A stretch of DNA of 64,000 nucleotides from Coniella vitis (Eukaryota; Ascomycota; Sordariomycetes; Diaporthales; Schizoparmaceae), in contig WUJK01000012.1 in NCBI GenBank assembly GCA_011317545.1, positions 1,253,001-1,317,000 on the forward strand. The letters run 5' to 3'. Positions 11,729-23,262 of this stretch are shown in pieces. Made by a program: the position numbers and the translations under genes. The notes under the pieces were generated by a model. That model saw only the letters and a list, made by a program, of their open reading frames with translations, made no database searches and was not told the origin of the DNA. Within the stretch, counting starts at the first letter, position 1. Each line of letters begins with the position of its first letter.

Positions 11729-14256
11729 TTATTCGACTTTTTCTGGTGTCTGTGTCCAAGTGCGGACTTTGTTCATCGTTCGTCTCCGCATTGTGGCCAT
11801 GATTTTGCTTTCCATGCCTTCGATTTGGTCCTCGAGGTCAATGTCCTCTTGGACATAACGCCGCTCGCGGGAGCGGTCCCACGTCCACCAGATGACGACG
11901 ATGATAATGGTGACGGGGATGGTGATGACAATGTAGATCCAGAGGGTGGAATAGACTTGTAGTACCCCGGCTGTATTTTTGTTTTCCAATTTTCTACATG
12001 TCAGTGATTTGTTTTTCCTTTGGCGGATTTTCAAAACAGGGAACGCAGGCCAAGGCCACTACTTACTCTCTGTCGTGTTGAAGAAGACCATGCTGAAAAC
12101 GGAAGCGAGCAGGGTGGCGGGCAGGAAGATGGCGCCCAGGAGGGAGATGGTTTTCATGGATGTGCTGTCGCGTTTGCTGGCGTGGGCGAGACGTCGCTGA
12201 TCGGCGGCCATTTGGAGGTTGAGTTTGGATTCCTTTTGGGCAATAATGTTGTATAACTGTGGGTTCGTCCAAGTTAGGCTTTTATACCGTTCTTTGAGGG
12301 GTTGCTTGGGTCATGTCGATGACTTGTCTGTTTGTTTGTTTGTTTGTTTGCTTGCTTGCTGGCAGGGGAGGAGGGAGTCACAAGATTTGGTGAAAGGAGG
12401 AACCGGTTAGCAGTCCAACTTACAGCACTCCGTTGGATAGCCAACCTCTCAAGCGTCGTGTGAGCATAGTTCTCAATTCCAATGAGTTTGTTGCGGTAGA
12501 ACTCGAGGCGGCTCAGCATGCTCCGGTGGCACTTGTCAAGTTCTCCGTAGCGATATGCGTCCTGGATGCTGCAAGGACTTGGTTCCGACTCCGAATCCCC
12601 AACGTCTTGTATTTGGTGCATCTTCCTGCGCGCAAGCGGCAGCTTTTCCATGAACCTGCCCAGGCCAACTTCCATCTCTCGGATAATCTCCTGGTATGCC
12701 TGCGGCCGCTTCCAGAGCACCTGCGAGTGGCACTCGACAAGATCACGATTGATCTGGTCCAAATCCATGACGGCGTCCTTGACATAGCCCTCATCCTCGA
12801 CAATCTCATTGCGCATACTCACGGCGTGCTCGAGGCGGCGCAGCCAGTCGCGCGCGTCGCGCTGCTTCTGGTCCGTCTTGGGCGACAGGTCGTGGCTGAG
12901 GATGATCATGGGCAGCAGAAAGGGGTGGGCGACCTGGCGGGCGCAGTTCTTGAGGTGGCCGATGCTCTGGCCCATCTCGGAGCTGTCGGTGCCCTTGACG
13001 TAGCCCGTGGTGATGCCCGTGTTGAAGGCGTGCGAGAGCATGAGCTCCCAGCCGCGCGTCTTGCCCTTTTTGCGCACGTCGCTCTTGCGCATGATGATGT
13101 GCAGGTGCGGGTCGCTGTCGTCGGCCGAGTCGTGGGCGCACCAGAAGAAGGGCCCCACGACCGAGGTGCCCTCGATGGCGCGGTAGGGGAGGTGTAGCGT
13201 GCGCACCATGGACTCGTACTCGGCCGCCGTGAAGGAAATGACGTTGGGATTGAAGGTGTCGGGGTGTCTGGCCTTGAGCTGGAGCCTGTGAAGTGAGTGA
13301 ATGAGTAAGTGAGTGAGTAAGTCAGTGAGTGAGGGTAAAAACGGATGGGTTGAGCGAGTGCAACGGGGCCAAATAGCTACGCAAGACAGCACTCATCTTG
13401 CCTACTCATCGTCCGTTGCCGGCAATGACTTACACTATTCGACATCCATTGAGCAATCTCACGTCTGGCGGTAACTTTGGCGGTGCGAATGCGCCCTGTT
13501 GCGTTCAAGCAAGCGAAGGCGTTCACGTCGTCAGCGTGGTCGAGAAGAGTAAAGTAGCAACCAGGAACCGCGTCCACATCAGACCGACATGCTTACCCTT
13601 CGATGTAAGAAATTGTCAAACTCATCCAGCGTGAGGGGATGCTCCTCGATCGAGTCGTAACTCGGATCCTACGATGTGTGTCTGGTTAGCATCTAATGCT
13701 GCTGTATAAACTGTTGTATGCTCGGTCATTTCTTTTTCTTTTTTAAGATATCTTTTTTTTTTAGGACAGCTCCAACTCTTGAGGCATTCCAACCATTCCC
13801 TTTCCTAAAAGTTACCACACTCCATCCATCTCATCTACCTTTTGAAGAACACAGGGAAAAATAGGGTCACCGAGGATGCAAAAATTCAAGCCAAAACTCA
13901 GACTCAAATTCAAGGCTCTCTCTCCAATTTTTTTTAGAGAAAAAAAGCGCAAAAAAGACAACCCCCCCCCTTATCCACTGAAAACCATTGATCAATCAAA
14001 ACGTTCAACCTACCGAGTAATTGAAAATCTCTAAATAGCTCGTCGCCTCGCTGACGTTTCGACAGGCGCGCACAAAGTCGCAAAAGAAGTAGTCGTCCAT
14101 GCTGCTGCTGCTGGGCCAATCGTCCGCCGTCGTCTCGTCGCCCGTTGCCGCCGTCTCCGTCGTTGCCGCGTCGTCCGAGTTGGCTTCTTTGCTGTCAGCA
14201 GCAGCAGCAGCAGCAGTAGCAGCAGCCCAGTCGGTCCAGGAATGGCGGCCAGTCAT
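11729..14256 (-). CDS. CorA-like divalent metal transporter family protein
   Basis: Six exons on the minus strand: 14014-14256, 13597-13668, 13434-13495, 12424-13285, 12067-12256 and 11729-11970, giving 556 residues. All introns are GT-AG and all joins keep frame. Two near-terminal membrane spans typical of CorA are visible: ISLLGAIFLPATLLASVFSM and STLWIYIVITIPVTIIIVVI. The large preceding domain has the charged helices of the CorA funnel (for example RRLEHAVSMRNEIVEDEGYV). After the first span the canonical Gly-Met-Asn selectivity signature is not present; the sequence reads SMVFFNTTE. Such GMN-less relatives are common in filamentous fungi, so magnesium transport cannot be assumed. The start at MTGRHSWTDW is the first ATG before a run of Ala encoded by GCA repeats; an in-frame ATG lies further upstream (14382) but would add only low-complexity sequence. 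Confidence 0.85.
12330..12360 (+). repeat. GTTT/GCTT tetranucleotide repeat inside intron
   Basis: About five GTTT units run directly into three GCTT units. The repeat lies in the intron between exons 4 and 5 of the CorA-like gene. Confidence 0.85.
13292..13336 (+). repeat. Imperfect GTGA/GTAA repeat inside intron
   Basis: A run of GTGA, ATGA and GTAA tetramers sits just inside the 3' end of the intron before exon 4 of the CorA-like gene. Confidence 0.75.
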
Positions 14257-14541
14257 CAGAAGAAGGGCCGGGCGGGGGGTTGGGCGAGCCAGGGAAACGT
14301 GGGCGCCGGGAGGGGGACAGAGAAAGGAGAAGGGGGAGGGTTGGTTGGCTGGCTGGCGGGGCTCGTGTAAGGCAAAGCACAAGATGGATTAATACATTAA
14401 GAATAATGGATGCGCAATATTATGGGTGTAAAGGGCGGGGTTCGAATCAATAAGCCAGAGACGTATCGGCGGCGATGGGCCGAAAAAAAGAAGAGGCAAA
14501 ACTGTGGAATTCTGAAGAATGTCGGTCAAGAAGTCGTGTTG

Positions 14542-14565
14542 AGCAGCAGCAGCAGCAGCAGCAGC
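14542..14565 (+). repeat. AGC trinucleotide repeat
   Basis: Eight uninterrupted AGC units upstream of the CorA-like gene. No credible reading frame contains them. Confidence 0.85.
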
Positions 14566-15157
14566 GCAGCGCGGTCCAGATGCACAAAGTATCAGGGCAA
14601 ATGCAAAGGCAGAGATGCAGCCATACAGCACAGCACAGCAAAGCACAGCGGTACACTCAGCACGCGTGAGCCAGAGAACGCATATTGATAAGATACCTAC
14701 TGAGTGAGAGTGAGCAGAAAACAGAGTTAGAGGGCGCATGCAGGCCAATTGATAGGGCGCCCCATCCCACTACTACGCACATAGCATACATAGTAAGCAT
14801 GGCAGTCGACCCTCTGTACTGTTGGTGTTACTGGTGAAATCTGGCTTGGGGAAACGGACATCATACACTTAGCACAGCAGCAGCATGATTACCGGCTTAC
14901 TACCGTTGAATGCTATTGTTTGCCATTTCTATCGGATGTGCATCAAATTGAAAAAGTGCAGATTTACTTGTCCAACTAGATAGAGCTAAAGCCAGCCAAG
15001 TACCGAGCATGTCAAGGTACAATGTACTTGCCGTACAAAAACTTGGAAGTTCTAGACCGCCAAGCACCCATGTGATCGAGGGGGCCAAAGCCACTTGGCT
15101 CTACGTACGCAGCGGGGGAAGGAGCAATGAAACGATTGTCTGAAAAATTGTTCTCTT

Positions 15158-15200
<43 letters not shown>
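15158..15200 (+). repeat. CAG trinucleotide repeat
   Basis: About 14 uninterrupted CAG units in intergenic DNA. The short frames running through it (poly-Ala or poly-Gln) have no other support. Confidence 0.9.
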
Positions 15201-15202
<2 letters not shown>

Positions 15203-16002
15203 AAACAGGGCACATCTACGTACTAGCACCATCGTTACAGTACCGAAATACATTTATTACCGAGATACTATATCGTAATTCCATCATTGCGCACTTTCGA
15301 GCTGCACTTTTCAACATTGGTCTCCTAGGAAGGGGAAGAAAAAAAAAGAAAAAAAGCCCACCAAAAAAGCCAGTATTCACTTCAAGCCCCAGCTTGATGA
15401 GAACAGGTAATTCAAAAAAGTCTCTCTTGGATTTTATATCGTAGTGTAAAAAGTTTGCTCATAGTCATGCTGCCGTTTTCCATTCCCCAATCGCCTCCCA
15501 GCCTGCCTATCCACCTACCAGCCCGCCTGCTAATGTATGCTTTTTTTCGAATTGTTGCTTCCTATAGGTTGATTTGTTGCGGATGTTGGATTGAATCATT
15601 GCGCCTGGTAAGGATCCTGTTTAGGCAAGATGAAAAGAGAAGAAAAAGAAAAAGAAAAATCATAGGTCCTGGTGTTGATAATGTTACCGTCTCTGTCCCG
15701 TTGCCTTGCCCCCTGGCCACACTGAGTGGTGGCACTGACTTTCCAAAGCATGTTCGAGCTCGTCCACGCAAACAGAACTACAATATAGTCAGACCCTCAT
15801 GTTTTGTCCATCCCTCTTGGAACCTTGACTCGTAATCTGCGGCGGCGGCGGGCTCAAACGGTCTTGAAAGCCCTATTTGGTTCCGTAACAAGTCACACCA
15901 TGACCATTTTTGTCAAGTCGATTCAGTCGTACATACTGCGCACACTCGTACAAAATAGTCGCTGTTCGCTTACTCGATTCGTCTTCATCATCCTTTCGAT
16001 GA

Positions 16003-17902
16003 CTAGAAATCGGGGAAGAGCGACCCGTATCTGCGGATCGTCAGTCTCCTTGATTCGTCTTTTGATAGGAAAAGGGACCCGGGGGACGGGGAGGAAGGGT
16101 AGCTCTTTTGCAGCTCTCCCGACTTACTCGTCATTGCCTGCTGTACCATATCTCTCTGGGTCTTCTGGATACCTGTCAAACTGACTGGCATCACCTGCTC
16201 CAGCCTTCACCGGCGGTGTGTACGGCGCATCAATGTCCTTTCTTGCAAGGCGATCCCATGTCACTTCCGCAAACCAGGCGTGCTGCTTCACTCCCTTGGG
16301 GCCATCGTACAAGTTGCCCAGCCGCTTTGTCAGGTCCGCCGTAATCAGTCGTTCCAGAAGATCCTGTGCATCTGGATTGATGTAGGCTGGGTACTTGACT
16401 TTGCCTCGCAAAATGTTCTCATAAATCTTCATTGGTGAGCCACTGTCCCAGAACGGCGTGTACCCACAAAGCATTTCGTATATCAGAATACCCAATGACC
16501 ACCTGTATAATTCCCTGTCAATGTTATGTTCTCGTTTACACGCCTACAACGCAATCTCTGTTTGGAAGTGAAGCCATACCAGTCGACTGATTTGTTGTAG
16601 CCTTTGTTTGACACAACCTCGGGGGCAAGGTAGTCTGGTGTCCCGCATAGTGTCCACGTCTTGTCCGGCACCCTCTTTGCGAATCCGAAATCGGTAATCT
16701 TGAGGTGGCCGTGCCGGTCGAGCAACAGGTTTTCGGGCTTGAGATCTCGATATATGATATTCCTTTCGTGGAGGTATTCGAGAGCTAATGTCACTTCGGC
16801 GGCGTAGAACTTGGCGACGGGGTTGGGGAAACGCTAATAGATAAAAGTCAACATCAAAGCCAAGAAGTCATTGTTGAGCGGCAATTTTCTCTCTCGCTGA
16901 ACTGAGTGAGCTGAGCATCCATGATTGGAATTGTAGACAACGTACGCCAGATTTCCGCAGCAGCGAAAACAGCTCACCGCCCTCGACAAAGTCCATCACC
17001 ATGTACAAATTCCTCGGATCTTGAAATGTACCCCACAGCGTGATCAAGAAAGGGTGCTTGACCTCACCAAGCATTCTCCGCTCGTCGTTCGTGTGTTCGA
17101 CCTGCTTCATCTTGACGACCTGGGCCTTCTTCAACACCTTGACTGCGTAGAACCGCTGGTTGTGCCTTGACTGAACGAGGTGTACTCTGCCGAAACTACC
17201 GGTTCCGAGGGTGCGCTGGATCTCAAAATCAACCAATGAATATTTGCCCTTTGTTTGCCTTGTCGTCTGCTGCACAGCAGCTTGCTGGCCCTGGGTCGTC
17301 TGAGCCGGCGTAGGTTGCTGCTGCTGCTGCTGATGTTGCTGCGGCATATTGGAACCCTGCTGTTGTTGTGAGTGCTGGTGAGCAGCGCTGGTTGCTGTGC
17401 CTCCGTTGGCAGGTGGTGTGGGGAATTGACCGCTCTGATGGCCTGGCGAAGGCTGTTGCGCGGCGGATGGTATGCTCTGTTGCGGTAACGGCGGTTGCGG
17501 CTGCGGCTGCTGCTGTTGGTGTTGTTGCACAGCGCCACCGTCATGTTGGGGGTGGATCAAATTGGCAATGCTGGGCAGCACACCTGGCACTAGGGATTGC
17601 GGGTCGGACCCTGGCGAGGGCGTGTGTTGTGGATTATTGGCATAAGGGGCAGAAGACAAGTGTGCGGAGGCAGGATTCATGGCCGCCTTGTGGCCGTCCG
17701 AAGCCCTGGAACCGGGTGCGGCCTTGTGGTGCTGTTGCTGGTGCGTGTCGATAGGCTGGACGGCAGGCGAGGTGAGACTGACGACGTGGTCGAAGCTTCT
17801 CGGGACGTTGGTGGGCGTTACAGGGCTCGTGGGCTGACTGGTCGAGTTGTTGGGGTCAGCGTCCCTCGTTCGCTTCTTCTTGAGGAAGCCGAGACTAGGC
17901 AT
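16003..17902 (-). CDS. cpkA: cAMP-dependent protein kinase catalytic subunit
   Basis: Four exons: 16946-17902, 16580-16833, 16128-16502 and 16003-16030, giving 537 residues. Introns start GTACGT, GTATGG and GTAAGT. The start MPSLGFLKKKRTRD is the usual N-terminus of sordariomycete PKA catalytic subunits. Residues ~20-218 are low complexity with many Gln, Pro and His. The kinase domain runs from ~226: glycine loop GTGSFGRV, ATP lysine K255, catalytic YRDLKPEN (D349), DFG D367, activation threonine in TWTLCGTPDYLAPE. The last exon codes only nine residues plus the stop and supplies the AGC-kinase C-terminal hydrophobic motif, giving the end DEYGSLFPDF. Without it translation would stop one codon after the donor and the motif would be lost. 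It phosphorylates Ser/Thr targets downstream of cAMP in nutrient sensing and development. The long upstream region fits a regulated gene. Confidence 0.96.
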
Positions 17903-20900
17903 GGAGGCGGTTGCGGTCGGGGCGGAAGCACAAGAGGTGCAGTTCGGGTCGGCCAAGGCCAAGGGAGAGTGGGTTAGGTAGGAAAAGGGGGGGGTGCGGC
18001 AGCCGGGGGGGTGGCAGTGGCACACGGCGGGGTGCGGGCAGGGACGATTTGCGAGGATCGAATTGCGCTGCGGTGCGCTGCGCTGTCGTCCAGGCGGCGA
18101 GTCCCCTGCTTGCTGTGGCAGGGAAAGCAGGCTGGATTGGCTGGCTAGTAGGTGCTCTTTGTCCCCTTCTCTCTTTTCGTTGCGCGCTTTGGCTGCGTAG
18201 CACGAGCAAAGCAAGGCGTGTAATGCGAGACTGCACGAGCACACATACACGCACGCACAGGCACACTCAAGAAGTTTCTCCTTCTGGCACTCTGGTTATC
18301 TGGCCGGTCATAAATAAAGGCGAGAGGACGATGTGGACCCCCAGCTCTGGACGCCAGCGGGGTGCTAGGCGGCGCAACTTGAGATTGATGCTGCTTGGGC
18401 TGCTTTGCTTGTTTGAGCGGCCGCTGCAATGCAAAGCAGATCAATCACAGACCAGGGGGCACTATGCCTAGACTGGTTGGGATTGTTATTTTGGGAAATA
18501 TGGCCCTCTTAGGCTCTTTGTCGTGGTCGGTGGTGAAAGTGGAGGAGGGAACGGGCAAGTCTGTATTAACGAAGATTGCGCCGCTCGGCAAGGAAAGTCT
18601 CTTGGGGTTCGCGAAGCCAATCCGTAGCCTGCAACTCTACAAGAGGTGCGAAAAGAGGCAGACTTCTGAGCTGTCAGTGTTTGCGTCGAGGTTGGACAGA
18701 TGCTGCTGCTGCTGCTGCCCGCAACGCACACGCACGCACACATGCACAGGCAATCGAATCGATCCAGCAAGATTGAACTGCAGCCGGTTATGCAAGCTGC
18801 TGGGTGTGTGCACGAGTGCAACAAAGGGAGGCAACTCCGAAGCCACTGCTGCTGCTTACTGGCCAAAGGCGAGGAAAAGAGAAGAGACGGAGACAGCGAA
18901 CGGAACCGTGCTCCTTCTCTCACAGGCTGCACCGCTGCACAGCTGGGCACTGCAATGGGACTCGGCCACGGAGAGATGGGTATATAAACGCAGTGTCGTC
19001 GAGCTTCCAGCGGGTCCCTGGCAGAGTGGCCTGTGCCAAATGAGCCGAGCGCTACTTTGGCAACCAGAGTGGGCCGATATCAGAGCGACACGAGACGGGA
19101 TTCCGCGGCTAATTGAGCTAGATGGACGGTGGTTGGAACCGGGCGCAATGGGCGCGTAAGAAAGGCAGTATAATATAAAATGCTCGATGTCCCAATTGAG
19201 CAAGTACTGAGTTATGGTGAGCGGGTGGCCAGCAGGTTGCTTATAGGTCCGGGACAGCTACAGCTACAGCCAGAGCTGGTGGTGGATGGTGGAAGCTAAC
19301 AAGAGCTAAAAGCTAAGAGCTGGCGGTGCTGTTGATGGTCCCGCTGTGCTGGCCTGCAGTGAACTGTAACAGTTGCAATTGGAGCTGGAGCTAGAAAGCT
19401 GGGAGCTGGGAGCTTGCGGTGAAGGTGCCAGGAAAAAAGGCGGGGGAATGCAATCAAGTGGGTTGATGAGTTGGGGGAAAAAGTGAAAACGGATGGATGG
19501 ACGGACGGATGGGATGAGCCAAGGGCAGGCAAACTGGGGCATCTAGACCACTCGTGTGCAAGAAAGACATAAAAAAGAATAAAACAAAAAATAAAAATCC
19601 AAAAAAGAGGGCAAAGCCAATACAATAAGAGACAAGAAACAAGGAGCCAAGAAGGGAACAATTGAAAGGCTTTGCCGCTCGGGGCTGGGACCAAAGTAGC
19701 CGAGTCGTGAAGCGAACAAGAAAGCAAAAATGTCCATGTCAGACACAGCAATGACACGCTGCAACCAAGACCCTAACAGCCTGTTTACCGATCGCAGGTA
19801 TTCCGCTGTTAAGCCAGAGTTAGCACAGGTGACGTCGTTCCGAGGATGGTGACGGAGGGTTGCTGAACGGCAAAGCGGATGAAAGCGATCTAAAAACGAG
19901 GGCCGCTTCGAATCCTCGAATGGGCTGGCTGCTTGCGGGACGACGACGGATGCAGGTTCAGTCGGCGGCTTCGGCTTTCACAAGGACCAGGAGCTGAGGG
20001 AGAGAGGCTGCCGTTGAAAGAAAAGGCGCTCAGAATGCCTCTCTTTTCTCTGTCCCTCTCTCCCTTGTTTGAGCTGCGGGCCCATCATTGAATTGCATCG
20101 GCCACTGCGTCCGGTCGCTGCTCATTAGGTCTTCTACAATGCTCGTGGACGTCTAACACAGCACCTTCTGGCTCCAGTTGCATACTTCCATGCCAACGTA
20201 TAACAACTTCATCTGTATATGTGGAATTCTCTGTTCCCCCTTCCTGTCATCTCCTTGCCAGTCTCCGTCTTTTGCGTAGTTGCCACGGCAATCGCTCAGG
20301 TCTCGTCACCACAATGCCAAGCGACCGTCCTGCCCTTCTCCCCGCCCCTCTTCTTAAAACAAATCGAGGACTGCAACACTCGGCGCCCATTGTGCCTACT
20401 GAGGCGTCAAAGGTAAGGTGGATCTTCCATGCTAGCGCTTCGCCATTGCTCACTCTCTTCACTCTGAGGGTGCGTGCCACAGGATCAGCTGGCGGGCTAA
20501 CTGGCTGGTTGGGCTGGCCACTACTTTCTGCCCCCATTCTCCCCCCCCCCCCCACCTAAACGAAACAGACAGGAATGACGGTGGCATCGCCGCAGACGGG
20601 ACCTGTGGCAGCGCATTTATCTGCGTCAACTAGGGTTGTGAGGCGCTGAGGCGAAGACCTGCAACCCTGAGGGCCACAAACGCCCCACAGGTGGAAGCGA
20701 GAAAAGAGAGAAAGAGAGAGAGTGAAAGAGTGGGTTGGGTAAATGCATGGGAGAGTGGGTGCGTGAGGGCAGGCAAAGAATCAGAAGAAAGAAAATTATG
20801 AGAACTGAAATAAAGACAAATCGCATAACACAGAATCCCCAGACTCTGTTTCTTGCGTGTGTACACTAGTGGTGCCGGCCCTCTTTCTGCGCCTCGAGTC

Positions 20901-21440
20901 TGAGATGTGGCCTGTGTGGCCGTGCCTTTTTGTGTCTTCACCACAACACAAGGACAACAAGACGTGAGACCCAAGGCGGCACACCCAGCCCAGAGGCTGG
21001 TCCATAATTTGCAACTCTCGCTAACCCTGAATCCGCAGATGACACAAAGTGAAATGCTCTGTACGAGGCGACTTTGGGCCTTTAAGGGAAATCCATCTCA
21101 TCCACGGTGGTGCGTTGCAACTAGTCTTTTGAAAGTGCTGTTTTGGTTCGAACCTTACATAGAGCTAGCTGGGGCCCATCCATCTACCAGAGAGTGTGGA
21201 ATGCCTGTTGCCTTTCGCCCGTATTTGGCATGTAATCCGATATGTACTTTTTTGGTTTGCTTCTTCTCGCTTCGAAAAAAGAAATGTCTCTGAGAACTCC
21301 CAGTGTCGTGCAGAAAGAGCCCTGTTCCTAAACCACACGTAGAATGCTTGGCCTCGACCACCAACACGCAACTTGTCATCATCCTTGCCATCCATCATTG
21401 TTTCCCTTGTTGTTGGACCCCGAGCCTTTGCCACGCCTAC
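17903..21440. other. 3.5-kb intergenic region upstream of PKA
   Basis: Holds the PKA promoter and leader (minus strand) and the 3' region of the lectin gene. A TATATAAA-like element lies at about 18979 on the plus strand, but the only long plus frame nearby (18395-19159) shows no similarity I recognise and runs through a poly-Cys repeat. AGCT-rich short repeats occupy 19255-19420, and C- and G-runs occur near 20541 and 17990. I see no supported gene. Confidence 0.6.
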
Positions 21441-22611
21441 TCAAAAACGGCTTCTTCGAGCATTGTTTGTACGCCAGGCAGTGTAGCCGACATAGGCACC
21501 ACCGACACCGATGATAGCCAGGACAATCTTGCCCAGAGTCCAGAACCAGCTGCCACGCTTCCTCCTAGGAGAGGGTCTCTTTTTACGGCTGCTACCTGGG
21601 GTGGACGACGGGTTGGACTGGTACAGGTTCTTTGCGCTGATAGAGACAATGTCGTGGTTGTCGCTGAGCTCACCCGTCTCGGAGGTGAAGCCCAGGTACG
21701 CAACGTTGGGAATAGAGGGAGGCGAGAAGGTCTCGAAGCAAAGAATCCAGTCGTCCTCCTTCTTGTACTGTAGCTCGAGTCTGAGCTCCTTATCCTGGAA
21801 GTAGGTCAAGCGGAATTTGGACGGTACGTTAGAGTGTCGCATGCCACGGGCCGAGCAACCAGCAAATTCCTGCTGCTTCCCGTCCGTGTTCTTGTCGTAA
21901 GAGGTCTGGCCGTCGCCAACCATGGCCATTACATAGGGGAAGACAGTGCCGGGACGGTTATTCTTGTACGTATCGAAAAAGACGCCAAGGCCCTCAAAGT
22001 TGTCGGCACTGCCAAATACGGGTCCTTCTTGTGCGCGTGTCTTGGTGAGCCACATAGCGAAGCCATCTCCGAACAGAGAGCCTTTGCCATGAATCTTGAA
22101 TTCGACCTCAATTTCCCAGTTTGTAGCGGTCAGTGGCACTTTGGACCATAGCCAGCCTGTTTGCGACGGGCGGTCGGATGTAAGTCGGATGTAACTATTG
22201 CCAAATTGTCAGACACACGCGACGCGCCGTTGGAATGCGAAGCAACGAGTCGCCATGTTGTTATACATACGCATCCGTTCTCACTACTGCATCTCCTCCA
22301 AAATCGTACCACCGACTTTGCATGTCGGAGTCGAGGTAGGGCTAGAGCGGCAACTCAGTCAGCATCTTGGTTGTCGGGTAAGAGATGTCGGTCGTCTCGA
22401 GGGAACAACAAACCTGTTGTAGCGTGTGCGTTCGCAACTGCGTGCAAATAGTTTGTTAGCTATTCACTCCTTGATCTAGCCAATTCGAATTTGCGCGACT
22501 CACTGATATGCTCTTGATTGTCCTCCCACTGTCATCCTGCTTGTCCTGCTTCGTAGCTCCCAACGTGACCGTTGCCAGGCATATGGCCGACAACCACGTA
22601 CTGAACCACAT
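21441..22611 (-). CDS. L-type (legume-like) lectin, type I membrane protein of ER/Golgi
   Basis: Exons 22504-22611, 22414-22437, 22271-22341 and 21441-22194 give 318 residues. A signal peptide is clear (MWFSTWLSAICLATVTLG). The lectin fold starts RTHTLQQPYLDSDMQSRW and has the family features GDGFAMWLTK, GLGVFFDTY and NVAYLGFTSETGELSDNHD. The C-terminus has a membrane span (LGKIVLAIIGVGGAYVGYTAW) and a short basic cytosolic tail, NNARRSRF. This is the VIP36/Emp46-47/Uip5 type of cargo lectin that binds high-mannose glycoproteins in the early secretory pathway. Exon 2 is a 24-base microexon whose downstream donor is GTTTGT, unlike the other introns. The gene diverges from TIM13 across about 650 bases. 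Confidence 0.88.
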
Positions 22612-23262
22612 TGTCGCGAAAGTGCGGCTCTTCTCAGCAAAGGGGCGACAGAGGATGGTGATGAATGGTATTGGAGACTGAGGAGACTCCTGCGAAAAGG
22701 AATGGTTGTCGGCGATCTGCCGCAGGAAGTGGTGAGAATGGGAGGTGGGGAGTCGTGAATGGCAACTTGCCAGCCAGTTGCTTGTTGATGAATCGCTAGC
22801 TGGCCTCTTTGCCAGGTGCCAGACTTGGGGTAGGGGTGCTGGGATGTACAAAGTACTATGTAGCTCTGGCGCACGTACTATGTAGCTAGCACCCTGGCAG
22901 CCTGGCACCTAGCTTCCTTGCCTGCCGGCCCGTAACTTTGTTTTAAAGCTGCCGTCACCGGCAGCCTTACTGCCATATTGCCAGGATCATTCGGCAGTCG
23001 GGCTGGTTGGCTGGTTGGCTGGTTGGCTAGGGTGGTCTGTGTGGCTAGCCAGCTAGCGAACCCCCCCCCTGCCTGCCCTGCAGCGTTCTCAATTGACATG
23101 ACGACAGGGATTGGTGCCTCCTTGTAGGGAAAGTTTGGCAAATCCATATGCCAAAAGTGCACCGCCACAGGCTTCTATTTTCGCAAGAATCATCGACTCG
23201 GTTTCCGCTCTTATTCACAACACACCCTCCTTGCAAGTTCGCTTGGTCATCAGCACCCCAAA
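22612..23262. promoter_or_regulatory. Divergent promoter region, lectin and TIM13
   Basis: The two genes start outwards from this region. It contains two TACTATGTA copies (22854, 22876), GGTT/TGGC short repeats at 23005-23035 and a C run at 23062. Shared regulation is possible but not shown. Confidence 0.5.

Larger units (their letters stand above)
14257..16002. other. Intergenic region rich in CAG repeats
   Basis: Lies between the CorA-like start (minus strand) and the PKA stop (minus strand), so it should hold the CorA promoter and the PKA 3' UTR. Two long CAG tracts and scattered CAGCA units are present, and one TACATAGTA copy lies at 14787. No frame free of the repeats looks coding. Confidence 0.6.

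Noticed and set aside
12433..13197. 254-codon plus-strand frame antisense to the CorA-like gene
   Set aside because: It mirrors the coding exon on the opposite strand; the minus-strand reading has clear CorA features, so this is a shadow frame.
18395..19159. 254-codon plus-strand frame upstream of PKA, with a TATATAAA-like element inside
   Set aside because: It runs through a repeat-derived poly-Cys stretch, overlaps other open frames on both strands, resembles no family I know, and the TATA-like element lies inside the frame and not before it.
21140..21160. GGTTCGAACC, resembling a tRNA B box
   Set aside because: No A box, acceptor stem or anticodon arm could be folded around it on either strand. 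Similar B-box-like sequences near 6740, 14438 and 19907 fail the same way.
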